From NCBI GenBank assembly GCA_017441205.1, contig JAFRYG010000118.1, positions 1 to 45,833 of the forward strand: DNA of 45,833 bases, given 5' to 3'. The notes beneath the pieces were generated by a model. That model was not told where the DNA came from. It saw only the letters and a program-made list of their open reading frames with translations, and did not search any database. Origin of the DNA: Pseudomonadota bacterium (GTDB lineage: Bacteria; Myxococcota_A; Bradymonadia; UBA4248). A program made the translations under genes and the position numbers. Each line of letters begins with the position of its first letter. Position 1 is the stretch's first letter. Positions 1 to 9,106 of this stretch are shown here, in pieces.

Positions 1-132
1 CCATTCGCGAATCCTGCTTTTTCACCATTCGCGAATCCTGCTTTTTCACCATTCGCGAATCCTGCTTTTTCACCATTCGCGAATCCTGCTTTTTCACCAT
101 TCGCGAATCCTGCTCTTTCACCATTCGCGAAA
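1..132 (-). repeat. 24-bp tandem repeat inside the Rpn gene
   Basis: Five full 24-bp units occupy 1-24, 25-48, 49-72, 73-96 and 97-120, and a partial unit follows at 121-132. The first four are identical; the fifth has one change (T to C). Read on the minus strand each unit encodes EKAGFANG, with ERAGFANG in the variant. Near-perfect DNA identity, not only protein identity, points to recent slippage or recombination. The array continues off the left edge, so its full copy number is unknown. Confidence 0.95.
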
Positions 133-884
133 CCAATCCTTTCTCCCTGCAATTTTAATTCATTTTCCCAACGTTCCATGATCTCACACATTGTCGTTTT
201 TCCTTCCTGAAAATCTGTTTTATCCATTAAATTAAAAGACTGTGTCTGAGTCGCTGCCGACAGACAGGCAAGCATTGCATCGATATATTTGACGGGCTGT
301 TTAATGCCGGTGATTCTCCCCTTCGTTCGCATTTCACACAGCGCCTCTACCAAAATCCTGAAATCCCCCGTAAGACGATTCCTTTGTTTTAGGCTGAGCC
401 ACGCAAGATTCGTCACACTGATTTTATAGTCTCGAAAGAATTTTGCAAGCTCAGGCGGGAGATTGACCAAATCGCGCAGCGAATCCGGCCACTGCCATTT
501 GTGCCTGTAGCTAAAATTGAGTACATGAGAAAAGACCGGAGCAATTCTCGTGCTCCGGTTCAGCGGCCTGACTTTTTCGAGCTGATACCGATACCGCGTC
601 CAATCGTAGCCCATCACCCGGACTGGCATAGCGATATCGACAGACATCTGGTTTTCGAAGCCGCACACAATCAGGCCAAGAGCAAAACCATCGTACAGTT
701 TGACGACATCGCGGCGCAATTCCTCCGGTTTATTGTACTCAACATGCTCATATTCGGTCGATGCTTCGAGCAAGCGCTTCGGATCGATCCTAACCTCATT
801 GTTGAGAGCCAAAACACTAAAGACTTCTGCGAACTCATCATCATACCCCAGCAGCATCTTGTGGGATTTGTCGGAAATACCCAT
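1..884 (-). CDS. Rpn-family PD-(D/E)XK nuclease / putative transposase, 3' end outside window
   Basis: This reading frame is open from 884 to the left edge (about 294 residues) with no stop, so the C-terminus is missing. I chose ATG 884 because GGAGG lies 5 nt upstream; the in-frame ATG at 896 has no such site. Near the N-terminus an RRDVV segment is followed by GFENQMSVDIAMPVRVMGYD. This matches the D...ExQ core and the MP-R-Y signature of Rpn/PD-(D/E)XK proteins, in which the acidic residues and Gln form the nuclease site. The middle is helical and ends in an alpha-helical tail made of EKAGFANG repeats. Gly/Glu/Lys octad repeats at the C-terminus are common in this family. Rpn proteins promote RecA-independent recombination or move as PDDEXK transposases. 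No terminal inverted repeats are visible, partly because one end is off the window. The family call is likely; the activity is inferred. Confidence 0.8.
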   Translation of the reverse strand, partial: MGISDKSHKMLLGYDDEFAEVFSVLALNNEVRIDPKRLLEASTEYEHVEYNKPEELRRDVVKLYDGFALGLIVCGFENQMSVDIAMPVRVMGYDWTRYRYQLEKVRPLNRSTRIAPVFSHVLNFSYRHKWQWPDSLRDLVNLPPELAKFFRDYKISVTNLAWLSLKQRNRLTGDFRILVEALCEMRTKGRITGIKQPVKYIDAMLACLSAATQTQSFNLMDKTDFQEGKTTMCEIMERWENELKLQGERIGFANGERAGFANGEKAGFANGEKAGFANGEKAGFANGEKAGFAN

Positions 885-963
885 TTCTGCCTCCATATCT
901 CAGTAATAGCGGATTGCTATTACACAAAGATATTGGGTATTTTTCTGAAAAACGGTCGCACCA

Positions 964-1176
964 ATGTATAGGCAGCCAAAAGATAAGAAAACTCGCTATA
1001 CGACGCAGTATCCGCACAGGGAATCCCCGCTTGAGAATTTAAGGATGATCAGGGAAAAGGGCATGGATGCATTTTTGGAATATGAGACCCGGAAGTGGAC
1101 ATGCCCGAACTGCAGCACACCATTTTCGGTTCACCACAATATCTGCATGAAGTGCAGAAAACGACTTAAAAAATAA
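964..1176 (+). pseudogene. DUF3795-like zinc-ribbon C-terminal remnant
   Basis: The 70-residue product contains LENLRMIREKGMDAFLEYE followed by WTCPNC and CMKC, a four-Cys zinc ribbon. This resembles the C-terminal third of DUF3795 proteins, where an N-terminal Cys-rich domain of about 80-100 residues comes first. That N-terminal part is absent: the upstream in-frame sequence carries stops at 904-909 and no Cys motif. No good ribosome-binding site precedes ATG 964. It sits between the start of the Rpn-type gene and a lipoprotein, a mobile-looking neighbourhood. I read it as a truncated remnant, although expression as a small zinc-ribbon protein cannot be excluded. Confidence 0.5.
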
Positions 1177-1364
1177 GGCTATGTTTAGCCACCGCAGATA
1201 TGCAATGTTCAAAGAATATGTCTTTCATTGAGCTTTGATCTTTGAGAGTGCATTCACTACTCCAGGAACTAAGCACCAAGCCCTGAATTGCAAATATTTA
1301 CGAACAAAATATCCGCGCTTGTACAACAGAGCTTAACATAAAGCTCTGTCCAACAAGCTTCAAT

Positions 1365-2669
1365 TCACGGCTTGTAACACGCCCCATCGACGCAGACCTC
1401 ACCCTCCTTGCAGCAGGCACCGCCATTCAGGCAATGCTTTTCGCTGCACGAGCATCCGTGTGTATTCTGACAAACCCAGGCCATGAGACCCGGCTTTTTG
1501 GTTCCGGGCAATGATGCAACTTCCCGGCATTCGTAATCATAGAGATCGCGCGACAGCGGCGGAGTCATGACGGGCATGCCCTCTCCATGGCATTCCGGAT
1601 GATGACATTCACCATTCATACAGACATCACCTTCACGGCATTTTGTTTTATCACAAGGGCATTCGCTGCTATCACAGACCCAGGCCATGAGGCCGGATCG
1701 ATGGATGCCCGGCAGCGAAGCAACCACCTTGCAGCGGTAATCATCTCCCGGTGACACCATAGGGGGCATCCCCTTTCCGTGACAATACAGCTTGCCGCCG
1801 GAACATTTGAAGGTATCAAACGTGCGATCAGGCATCCCAGCGATATATTCCGGGAGGCTGTCCGCTTCTACTTCCATCGAGTTCTCATCATTGAGCTGCG
1901 GAAGCGGAGAATTGTCGGGCGAACACTTGCCGCCTTTGCAGACTTCCCCCAGGATGCACGTTTCTGCGGCGCACGGGCAAAAATCCCGATCGCAGGCAAA
2001 ATTGCTGTTGGGCTCTGTGCGCGCCGAAAAGAGCGGGATACCATCCGTCCTGTCGAGTACGCATTCGCTGCCTATGAAGGAAGCTATGGAGGTATCGACG
2101 CCGCCGACGATGTATGCACCCGAATAATAGGGTCCGTAGTGCATGCCGTCGGCAGTGTGACATCCGTTGGGATTGACACACATAACCGTTTGGAAGCATT
2201 CCCAGAAATTGGGAACACACCGAAAATCCTCGCTGAAAAGCGGATATGCCTTCGGCTTCAGATTGCATTTTTTACGTTCGGCATCCAGGCCGGAAGCTGC
2301 CGGACAGACGCACAGTCCATCCTTGAATTTCGCGCCCTTGGGACAAGGAAGAGATTTTTGTTTGGTTTCGGCACGCACGCGGGCATTGGCGAGGCTTTGT
2401 TCGTCAAATACCGGCTCGGGAAGCGGTGCCTGGACAACCGCTGACTGCGGTTTTGTGTCAGCATTTTGCCGGGGTGCAGGGGCCTCAGCAGCTGCGGCAT
2501 TCGCAGCACCATTGGGGACAACAGGTTTTGCATCATTGTTTGCTGTAGTTTGAGCTTCGGGAGCAGGAGCTTCGGGAGCAGGTTCCGGCGCATTTTTTTT
2601 GCAGCCCGAAAGCCCGGCAAATGCCGCTGTAATACATAAAGCTGAAATCATTATATTAAATCTAATCAT
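1365..2669 (-). CDS. Cys-rich lipoprotein with duplicated C-terminal module
   Basis: The frame could extend to 2891, but ATG 2669 is preceded by GGGGAG and gives a proper lipoprotein signal ending LSGC (Cys 23), so 434 residues are annotated. After the lipid anchor comes a Pro/Ala/Glu-rich linker of about 80 residues, then a globular part with about 40 cysteines. Two copies of a module share the words GMP-M, Y-C-VASLPG, GLMAWVC and a final EGDVC-NGEC or EGEVC-DGAC. Short C-x(5)-C-x(3-4)-C knots of this type are common in secreted proteins of delta-proteobacteria, probably as disulfide-stabilised surface domains. It is predicted to reside in the outer membrane or on the surface. I do not recognise a catalytic domain. 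The downstream side (1177-1364) holds no gene; upstream lies a hairpin cluster and aspS. Confidence 0.85.
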   Translation of the reverse strand: MIRFNIMISALCITAAFAGLSGCKKNAPEPAPEAPAPEAQTTANNDAKPVVPNGAANAAAAEAPAPRQNADTKPQSAVVQAPLPEPVFDEQSLANARVRAETKQKSLPCPKGAKFKDGLCVCPAASGLDAERKKCNLKPKAYPLFSEDFRCVPNFWECFQTVMCVNPNGCHTADGMHYGPYYSGAYIVGGVDTSIASFIGSECVLDRTDGIPLFSARTEPNSNFACDRDFCPCAAETCILGEVCKGGKCSPDNSPLPQLNDENSMEVEADSLPEYIAGMPDRTFDTFKCSGGKLYCHGKGMPPMVSPGDDYRCKVVASLPGIHRSGLMAWVCDSSECPCDKTKCREGDVCMNGECHHPECHGEGMPVMTPPLSRDLYDYECREVASLPGTKKPGLMAWVCQNTHGCSCSEKHCLNGGACCKEGEVCVDGACYKP

Positions 2670-2727
2670 GATGTTCTCCCCAAAGCCAAAACACGCCGCA
2701 GTGTCGGGACACAAGGCGTGATGATGA

Positions 2728-2897
2728 GCCGTATTGCACGCGCAGCGGGCGATAGGCGAATCTGCGAGCCATGTGCCGCAGGCACAGGCGAGCAGACGTG
2801 ACATAATAAAACGCGCCGTATTGCAAAGCAACAGGCGCGTTGGCGAGCCGTATGCCGCAGGCATAGGCGAGCAGAGACGCGCGATCCGCACGTCTCA
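2728..2897 (+). repeat. Bulged-G hairpin cluster A (four units)
   Basis: Units lie at 2728-2757, 2768-2789, 2812-2839 and 2847-2868. The clearest is the last: GCC-G-TATGCC, loop gca, GGCATA-GGC, where the 5' arm carries one extra G. The third has CGCGCC-G-TATTGC, loop aaa, GCAACA-GGCGCG. The second carries A instead of the bulged G, and the first has an imperfect inner stem. A separate inverted repeat GAGACG ... CGTCTC closes the cluster at 2875-2897. It lies between aspS (ends 2908) and the lipoprotein start at 2669, both leftward, and would sit in a shared transcript if they are co-transcribed. Confidence 0.8.
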
Positions 2898-2907
2898 TAC
2901 AAATATA

Positions 2908-4713
2908 TTATTGTTCTTCCGGCATTACCGTCTTGATATACAATTCATCCAGCTGCTTATCATCGACATCGCCCGGGGCTTCGGTCATGAGATCCGTCGC
3001 TTTGTTGGTCTTGGGGAATGCGATGACATCGCGCAGGCTGTCGGCACCGCTCAGGAGCATGACCATGCGGTCGAGGCCAAAAGCGAGTCCGCCGTGGGGA
3101 GGCGCACCGAACGAGAGGGCATCGAGCAGGAAGCTGAACTTGGCGCGGGCTTCTGCATCGCCGATTCCGAGTGCGGCAAAGACCTTTTTCTGAACATCGA
3201 TATTATGAATACGGATGGAACCGCCGCCCAGCTCGATACCGTTGAGCACGAGATCGTAAGCCTGAGCGTAGACATTGCCGAGGTCACCGGCTTCGAAGGC
3301 GGGCCAGTCGGACGAACGCGGGGACGTAAACGGATGGTGCATCGCGTACCAGCGGTTATCCTCATCGCTCCATTCGAACATCGGGAAATCGGTAACCCAG
3401 GTCAGGCCGACATCTTCGGTTTTGGTCATGACTTTGGGGACCCAGTTGTTGCGGACGGCGATTTCCTTGCGGACGCGGCCGAGGGCGTTGCGGGCGATGT
3501 TGAGTTTGTCGGCGACGAAGAGAAGCGTACCGCCTTCTTCGGGTTTGAGCATATCGATGAGGGCAGCTTTTTCGGTGTCGGAAAGCTGTTTGGCGATGCC
3601 GGCATCGAGCGCACCGTTGGTCATCTTTGTCCAGGCAAGTCCTTTGGCGCCGTAGGTCTTGGCGACATCACCGAGAGACTGTTCGATGTCCTTGCGGCTC
3701 AGCTTGACGCTGGCAGGCACGGAGATGGCGCGGATCGTCCCTTGTTTGTTTTCGAGGGCGGCAGCAAAGAGCTTGAATTCCGTGTTGCGGAAGATCTCGG
3801 TAACATTGTTGAGTTCCATGCCAAAGCGGATATCGGGGGCATCGACGCCGAATCGGTCCATCGACTCATCCCAGCTGATGCGCTTGAATGGCCTCGGAAG
3901 ATCGATATTGAGGACTTCGTGGAAGATCGTGCAGATCATTTCTTCGCAGATATTCTGAATATCTTCGGGCTCGATGAAGCTCATTTCCATGTCGATCTGC
4001 GTGAATTCGGGCTGACGGTCGAGGCGCAGATCCTCGTCGCGGAAGCAGCGAGCAATCTGATAATAGCGATCGAAGCCGGAAATCATGTAGAGCTGTTTGA
4101 AGAGCTGCGGGGACTGCGGCAGTGCATAGAATTTGCCGGGCTGAACGCGGCTCGGAACCAGGTAATCGCGGGCACCTTCGGGCGTGGATTTGCCGAGGAC
4201 GGGCGTTTCGAGATCGAGGAAGTTGTGGTCTTCGAGGACGCGGCGAATGATGCGCGTGATCTGGCTGCGCATGATGATGTTCCTGTTCAGGCAGGGACGG
4301 CGCAGGTCGAGATATCGGTATTTGAGGCGGATTTTTTCGTCGGCATCACAGCGATCGTGAATTGCGAACGGAGCCGTTTCTGCGCGATTGAAGATGCGCA
4401 GTTCAGTCGCATCGACTTCGATTTCGCCGGTAGCGAGTTTCTGGTTGGCATCTTTGCCGCGCGAAATGACTTTGCCTTCGACGCCGATGACCCATTCTGC
4501 ACGAATTTTCGATGCCTGTTCAAAGAGCGGGCTGCCAGCATCGACATGAATCTGCGTAATGCCGTAGCGATCGCGCATGACGATAAAGAGGAAGCCGCCG
4601 AGATTGCGGTAATCCTGGACCCAGCCGACCAGACGCACGGTCTTTCCGACATCGGTTCCTCTCAGATCTCCGCAGGTATGTGTGCGTTTAAAACCATTCA
4701 GAAATTCGCTCAT
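2908..4713 (-). CDS. aspS: Aspartyl-tRNA synthetase
   Basis: The 601-residue product charges tRNA-Asp with aspartate in the cytoplasm. It has the full bacterial layout: an N-terminal OB-fold anticodon-binding domain starting RTHTCGDLR and VGWVQDYRNLGG; class II catalytic motif 2 as FRDEDLRLDRQPEFTQID; the bacterial GAD insertion in the middle third; and motif 3 as GLAFGLDRMVMLL near the C-terminus. Length matches bacterial-type AspRS (about 590 residues). ATG 4713 gives the conserved start MSEFLNGFKRTHTCG. Hairpin clusters flank the gene on both sides. The bacterial-type enzyme can be discriminating or not; a GatCAB search of the genome would tell whether it also makes Asp-tRNA-Asn. Confidence 0.97.
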   Translation of the reverse strand: MSEFLNGFKRTHTCGDLRGTDVGKTVRLVGWVQDYRNLGGFLFIVMRDRYGITQIHVDAGSPLFEQASKIRAEWVIGVEGKVISRGKDANQKLATGEIEVDATELRIFNRAETAPFAIHDRCDADEKIRLKYRYLDLRRPCLNRNIIMRSQITRIIRRVLEDHNFLDLETPVLGKSTPEGARDYLVPSRVQPGKFYALPQSPQLFKQLYMISGFDRYYQIARCFRDEDLRLDRQPEFTQIDMEMSFIEPEDIQNICEEMICTIFHEVLNIDLPRPFKRISWDESMDRFGVDAPDIRFGMELNNVTEIFRNTEFKLFAAALENKQGTIRAISVPASVKLSRKDIEQSLGDVAKTYGAKGLAWTKMTNGALDAGIAKQLSDTEKAALIDMLKPEEGGTLLFVADKLNIARNALGRVRKEIAVRNNWVPKVMTKTEDVGLTWVTDFPMFEWSDEDNRWYAMHHPFTSPRSSDWPAFEAGDLGNVYAQAYDLVLNGIELGGGSIRIHNIDVQKKVFAALGIGDAEARAKFSFLLDALSFGAPPHGGLAFGLDRMVMLLSGADSLRDVIAFPKTNKATDLMTEAPGDVDDKQLDELYIKTVMPEEQ

Positions 4714-5305
4714 ATTCTATCCTTTTATCCTGGTTGTCTGAATTCATGCTTTTGGGTGTGAGGGGGCCAAGCCCCCTGCGGTGCTATTTGCTGTGCAAAT
4801 ACGCGACTTTCTCAGTTCGCAAGGTGTAATCCGCTTCGTTTCCCGCGCCTGTCGGCGCTTCAACTTGCGCATTACATTTGCTCACTGGGCTCTGCGATTT
4901 GCACCGTTCGCAGGACGGTGCAAATCTCGGCCCCCCCGATGCGGGGCCCGGCCCCGCAACGCCCGGACGAAGCGTAATTCAGAAAAAATCAAAGACATTT
5001 GACGGCATTAAAAAAACCGTTCAAAACCGCGCTTTATAAACGGATTGCGTCCGGTTGTGAAATAAAAACGACGCGAATGACACCGGCATGCAGAAGTAAT
5101 TTTTTCTTAGGGACACATGTAGTTACGATTCGCTATAAACAAATCGATTTTACTGTGATATAGGCAACGGGATGCTCTGTCTTTGGCCGGCCTTCTTCGG
5201 GAACGGAACGAAGTTCGAACGCGACTTCTCAGTGAAATCATTCGCAGACAAAGCAGTCCGGAATTTTGATATTGACCATACATATTATTAAGCATTCATC
5301 GAACA
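4714..5305. other. 592-bp divergent intergenic region, hairpin-rich
   Basis: This gap separates aspS (leftward) from the kinase gene (rightward) and should contain both promoters. I see no convincing gene: the short frames inside it lack coding character. The left half is GC-rich and palindromic (see the separate hairpin entry). A second, longer inverted repeat, ATTTGCACCG at 4897-4906 with CGGTGCAAAT at 4916-4925, follows. The right half (about 5000-5305) is AT-richer and is where the kinase promoter would be, but no promoter with both boxes convinces me. Confidence 0.7.
4761..4804 (-). repeat. Bulged-G hairpin locus H
   Basis: On the plus strand GC-TATTTGC, loop tgt, GCAAATA-C-GC spans 4783-4804. 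Read on the minus strand it is GC-G-TATTTGC ... GCAAATA-GC, the family frame with one extrahelical G. It is preceded at 4761-4777 by a perfect 7-bp hairpin, AGGGGGC, caa, GCCCCCT, which does not carry the signature. The locus lies just upstream of aspS. Confidence 0.8.
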
Positions 5306-8300
5306 ATGACTGATGTTGTAAAGCAGGAACTCCCCAATCCAGGTGATCGGCTCGTCGATCGGTACACGATTATTCAGCGTATCAGCCTGGGCGGGTTTGG
5401 TGCCGTATATAAAGCATTGCAGGACAATCTGGGGCGCGATATCGCCCTAAAGGTACTTCTTCCGGATGTCGTATCGAACAATGCGGATTATGTTGAGCAA
5501 TTCCGCCAGGAAGCACTTTTAACGAGCCAGCTGAGGCACCCCAACACGATCACCATCTTCGATTATGGCCAGACGGAAACCGGACTTCTGTTTCTGGTCA
5601 TGGAATGGCTCGATGGCAAGACCCTGACTGAAGTTCTGAAAGAAGAAGGTGCCCTGAGCTACGATCGATGTCTGCACATCAGCAATCAGATTCTGAAATC
5701 CCTGAGCGAAGCGCACGAACGCGGAATGGTTCACCGCGATCTGAAGCCTTCGAACCTCATGCTGTGCGTTCAGTATGGCGAACCGGATTTTGTCAAGGTA
5801 CTGGATTTTGGTCTGGTCAAGAATCTGTCTGAAGAGACACTCAGCATTCGCGGCAAAGCCGTGGAGGCACCTCGTTTTACGGCGAAGCGCCGCGCCCCGG
5901 GAACCCCGCACTACATGGCTCCCGAACAGGCGATGGGCAAGGGTACGACGACATCGGCGGATATCTATGCCTTTGGTCTGATTCTGCATGAAATGCTCAC
6001 AGGCAAGCGCGCAATGGACGGCACAGACAAAATGGAAGTCCTGCTCAAGCAGGTCCGCCAGCCCGTTCCTCCCTTGCCGGAAGAATTGCGCGATACATTT
6101 CTGGGCAAAGTCGTCGCGCGCTGTGTCGAAAAAGACCCGCTCAAACGTCCACAGAATGCGTCAGCACTTTTGCGCGACTATCAACTCAATGAAGAAACCC
6201 GCGGCATCGAAATCAACAATGCCGATTTTGAAGCGGCTGCGCGCTGGAAGAGTCTTGCCGAGCCCCGGATGTTTTCGGAAATCAGCAGCGCCATCAAGGA
6301 TATTTTTGTCGGCCGTTCGGCGGAACTCGATGAATTTCGCAGTATCGTTCAGAAAGGAATGAACGAGAACAGCGGAATGGCGCTTGTCGTTACCGGACAA
6401 ACCGGCATCGGCAAAACGAGTCTCGTCAACAAGTTTGCCGATATCTTCCTGGAAATGACGCACGGAATTCGCCTGAATGCATCATTTTTGCCGCAGAATT
6501 TCATGTCGTATTCGGCCGTTCGGACGGCTATCAAGAAATTCCTGGGGGTTCAGTCGGATGATGCCTCCGATGCGCAGCTGGAAATCAAGCGTGCGCTTTC
6601 AAAATACGACATCGGTGACTCCTATCTGATATCGTTCCTGACGCACTTCATTATCGGAAAATACGGCCAGGCTGGCGACGAACGCGATCAATCCGAGCTG
6701 CGCATCGAAGAATTCTTCGACCTGCTCTCGAGAGTTGCGCCCGTGATGTTCACAGTCGAAAACATTCACTGGGCAGACACGGACAGCCTGAATCTGATCT
6801 GGAAATCGGCTTTATCAGCCGTCAGCAAACATCGCCCCGTATTTCTTGTCGCAACCTACCGAAGCCAGGAACTGAATCACAATCGGGAACTCCAAATGCT
6901 CATTGAGCGTCTGAACCGCCTGGATCACGTCTATTACCGCGAAATGCAGCTCGCCTGGCTGGGCAAGAAAGATTGTGCCGCAATCATCGAAAACGCCGTC
7001 AAAATGCAGCGTCCGATGGCCAATCAATGCATGCAGCTGTCAAAAGGCAATCCGCTGTTCCTGAATCTGGTACTGCGCTACATCCTCGATGAAAAGCAGG
7101 CCGCCGGAACGGATGATGCTCAAAAACTCGTCATTCCCAATTCCATCGAAAAAATTTCACTCAAGCGCATCGAGCAAATCGTTCGCAAATACAATCAGCC
7201 CGATTACCGCGAGATATTGCGCAGAGCGGCATTGATGGGCGAAACCTTTTCGCTTTCGACCGTCGAAGCACTGCTCAGACGGGATGGCCAGTACAACCTC
7301 CTGGATGTGACGAGCCGCGCACTCGAAGTCTGGCGCAGGGAAGGCATTCTGAGAAGGCAGTGGGATGCCGAAATGTCCTTCGAATTTGTCCATCCCCACG
7401 TCGTCGAATTCTTCATTGCGGACTCTACACCGGAACTGCATCTGAACGTTGCAAGAACGAAAGAAGCACTCGCAGCTACCGACGTCTTCATTGCGCTCGA
7501 GGATATCGCCAAGCACTTCAAACTGGCCGGCGATAAGAAAAACGCACTGAGATATTTTGAATTCGCGGCCAAATCTGCTCTTCAGAATACCAATCTGACC
7601 AAAGCCCGCAAGCACTTCGAGGAAATGCTTCCGCTGTTCGGCCCCGATGAATCCATAGACCGCATGAAACAGGTCTATTATCAGCTGGGTGAATTGACCT
7701 ACCGACTCTCGGAATTCGGCCCCTCAAAAGATTATTACGCCAAGGCCATTACGCTTTCGAAGAGCGTGTCTGATCATCAGATGGAAGGGCTGTCCTATTG
7801 CGGCATTGCTGAACTTGCCCTGGCCCAGAATCAGCTCGAAGAAGCAAGTTCCAATTACAATCGGGCAAAACAGGCGCTTCCGGATGAAGATCCGAACGTC
7901 CAGAGCAAGCTGCTGCTGGGAATGGGAAAACTCTCAAAACTCAAGGCAGACTGGCAGGCAGCTCTGGCATGCTTCCAAAAAGCATACGACTACAGCTCGA
8001 ATGCTGCGAATTTCGATTTGATGGGCAATTCTCTCTATGAACTCGGGGTGATCTATCTGTCTCTCGGTTCGGCCAGACAGGCGCATGAATGCTTTATCGC
8101 AGCCCAGAAAAACTATCAGACGGTGAACAATACGGCGGATGAAGCGAGCGTATTACTGGCCCTGACGAAGACCTACGCCATATTCATGCGCCCCGACGAT
8201 GCGCGCATCTCCAATGAATCCGCTATCGAAATCTATCAAAAGCTCGGGGATCAGCTGGGATTTGCCAATGCACTGACCCAGATGGGAGCTCTGAACATTC

Positions 8301-9106
8301 AGCAGCTCGTCTTTGATGAAGCCCAGAAATTCATTCTGCGCAGCATGCCGCTGTTCAAGGATTATCACGACATGGTCGGCAATGCCCGTTGTCAGGCGCT
8401 GCTTTCGAATATTGAGCTCGCACATGGACAAATTGACAATGCCATGACCCTGGCCAATCAGGCACTGGCTCAATATCAGAAAACAGATGATTTTGTGGCT
8501 CAGGTCTCACTTTTGACGGAACTGGGGACTTTCAGTCTCTTCCAGGGCAATGTCGAAGCTGCACAGAATGCCCTCAATCAGGCAGAAATGCTCCTCGATG
8601 TTCATCAATCCAATGCAGGCCGCCCCAATCTTTATTGCGCCAATGGTTTGATCTGCGAATATCGCGGAGATTTTGCGGCAGCGGAACGCTATTACTCGAA
8701 AGCCCAGGGAATTGCTCAGACTGCTGAATATCTTGAGCAGATTTACCTTGCCAGATTAAACGTCATCAAAGTGAATGTCTTCTTTACACCGGGACGCTGG
8801 TACTACGAAGAGCTGCTCAAGATTGCGAATGAATCCAGAACGTACGGACTTAAAATAGCCCAGCTCGAAGCGCTGCTGCTCATCGTCTGGTTCGAAGGCG
8901 TCTATGGTGAGCAGCGCGCATGGGAAAATCTCATGAGCGAGCTGGTTCGCTTTGCCCAGGTCCAGAGGCTTCCGATATCGGGGCTTCTGCGCATCTTTGA
9001 GTTTAAGGTTGAGATCGTTCACTACGTCAATCCGGATGTTGCCGCAGCCCTGTACCGAAGTGCTGGGTGGATTCGGCAATATCTCAGCCAGCCCCAGCAA
9101 TTCTAA
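5306..9106 (+). CDS. Ser/Thr protein kinase - AAA ATPase - TPR signalling protein
   Basis: This is a 1266-residue cytoplasmic protein with no membrane segment. The Hanks-type kinase covers about residues 20-290: Gly loop SLGGFGAVYKA, Lys49 in IALKVL, HRDLKPSN (143-150), DFG (167-169) and APE (205-207), all intact, so it should be active. A second NTPase follows with VGR at about 336, Walker A GQTGIGKTS (364-372) and a Walker B-like VMFTVENIHWAD (480-491), typical of AAA_16/STAND-like modules. From about residue 740 to 1200 come TPR-like helical repeats, recognisable by the recurrent pattern of Gly/Ala/Tyr. Kinase-ATPase-TPR fusions are known in myxobacteria and cyanobacteria as large signal integrators. 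The stop overlaps the next start (TAATG), so the two genes are translationally coupled. The trigger and substrates are unknown. Confidence 0.93.
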   Translation: MTDVVKQELPNPGDRLVDRYTIIQRISLGGFGAVYKALQDNLGRDIALKVLLPDVVSNNADYVEQFRQEALLTSQLRHPNTITIFDYGQTETGLLFLVMEWLDGKTLTEVLKEEGALSYDRCLHISNQILKSLSEAHERGMVHRDLKPSNLMLCVQYGEPDFVKVLDFGLVKNLSEETLSIRGKAVEAPRFTAKRRAPGTPHYMAPEQAMGKGTTTSADIYAFGLILHEMLTGKRAMDGTDKMEVLLKQVRQPVPPLPEELRDTFLGKVVARCVEKDPLKRPQNASALLRDYQLNEETRGIEINNADFEAAARWKSLAEPRMFSEISSAIKDIFVGRSAELDEFRSIVQKGMNENSGMALVVTGQTGIGKTSLVNKFADIFLEMTHGIRLNASFLPQNFMSYSAVRTAIKKFLGVQSDDASDAQLEIKRALSKYDIGDSYLISFLTHFIIGKYGQAGDERDQSELRIEEFFDLLSRVAPVMFTVENIHWADTDSLNLIWKSALSAVSKHRPVFLVATYRSQELNHNRELQMLIERLNRLDHVYYREMQLAWLGKKDCAAIIENAVKMQRPMANQCMQLSKGNPLFLNLVLRYILDEKQAAGTDDAQKLVIPNSIEKISLKRIEQIVRKYNQPDYREILRRAALMGETFSLSTVEALLRRDGQYNLLDVTSRALEVWRREGILRRQWDAEMSFEFVHPHVVEFFIADSTPELHLNVARTKEALAATDVFIALEDIAKHFKLAGDKKNALRYFEFAAKSALQNTNLTKARKHFEEMLPLFGPDESIDRMKQVYYQLGELTYRLSEFGPSKDYYAKAITLSKSVSDHQMEGLSYCGIAELALAQNQLEEASSNYNRAKQALPDEDPNVQSKLLLGMGKLSKLKADWQAALACFQKAYDYSSNAANFDLMGNSLYELGVIYLSLGSARQAHECFIAAQKNYQTVNNTADEASVLLALTKTYAIFMRPDDARISNESAIEIYQKLGDQLGFANALTQMGALNIQQLVFDEAQKFILRSMPLFKDYHDMVGNARCQALLSNIELAHGQIDNAMTLANQALAQYQKTDDFVAQVSLLTELGTFSLFQGNVEAAQNALNQAEMLLDVHQSNAGRPNLYCANGLICEYRGDFAAAERYYSKAQGIAQTAEYLEQIYLARLNVIKVNVFFTPGRWYYEELLKIANESRTYGLKIAQLEALLLIVWFEGVYGEQRAWENLMSELVRFAQVQRLPISGLLRIFEFKVEIVHYVNPDVAAALYRSAGWIRQYLSQPQQF

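Noticed and set aside
1..132. Regular 24-bp repeats as a possible CRISPR array
   Set aside because: The units are directly adjacent with no spacers and are in frame inside a coding region.
501..971. Rightward frame of 156 codons near the left edge
   Set aside because: It is antisense to the Rpn-type gene, which has recognisable motifs and a GGAGG site.
1779..2444. Rightward frame of 221 codons over the Cys-rich lipoprotein
   Set aside because: It is antisense to a gene with a good signal peptide and ribosome-binding site and resembles no family.
2662..2902. Short Arg/Ala/Cys-rich leftward frames in the hairpin cluster
   Set aside because: Their peptides only reflect the GC-rich hairpin repeats; the same wording appears at other clusters in different frames.
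2734..4761. A 675-codon rightward open frame across the aspS gene
   Set aside because: It is antisense to aspS, whose motifs are intact. Long antisense frames are expected where codons of the real gene are GC-rich at third positions.
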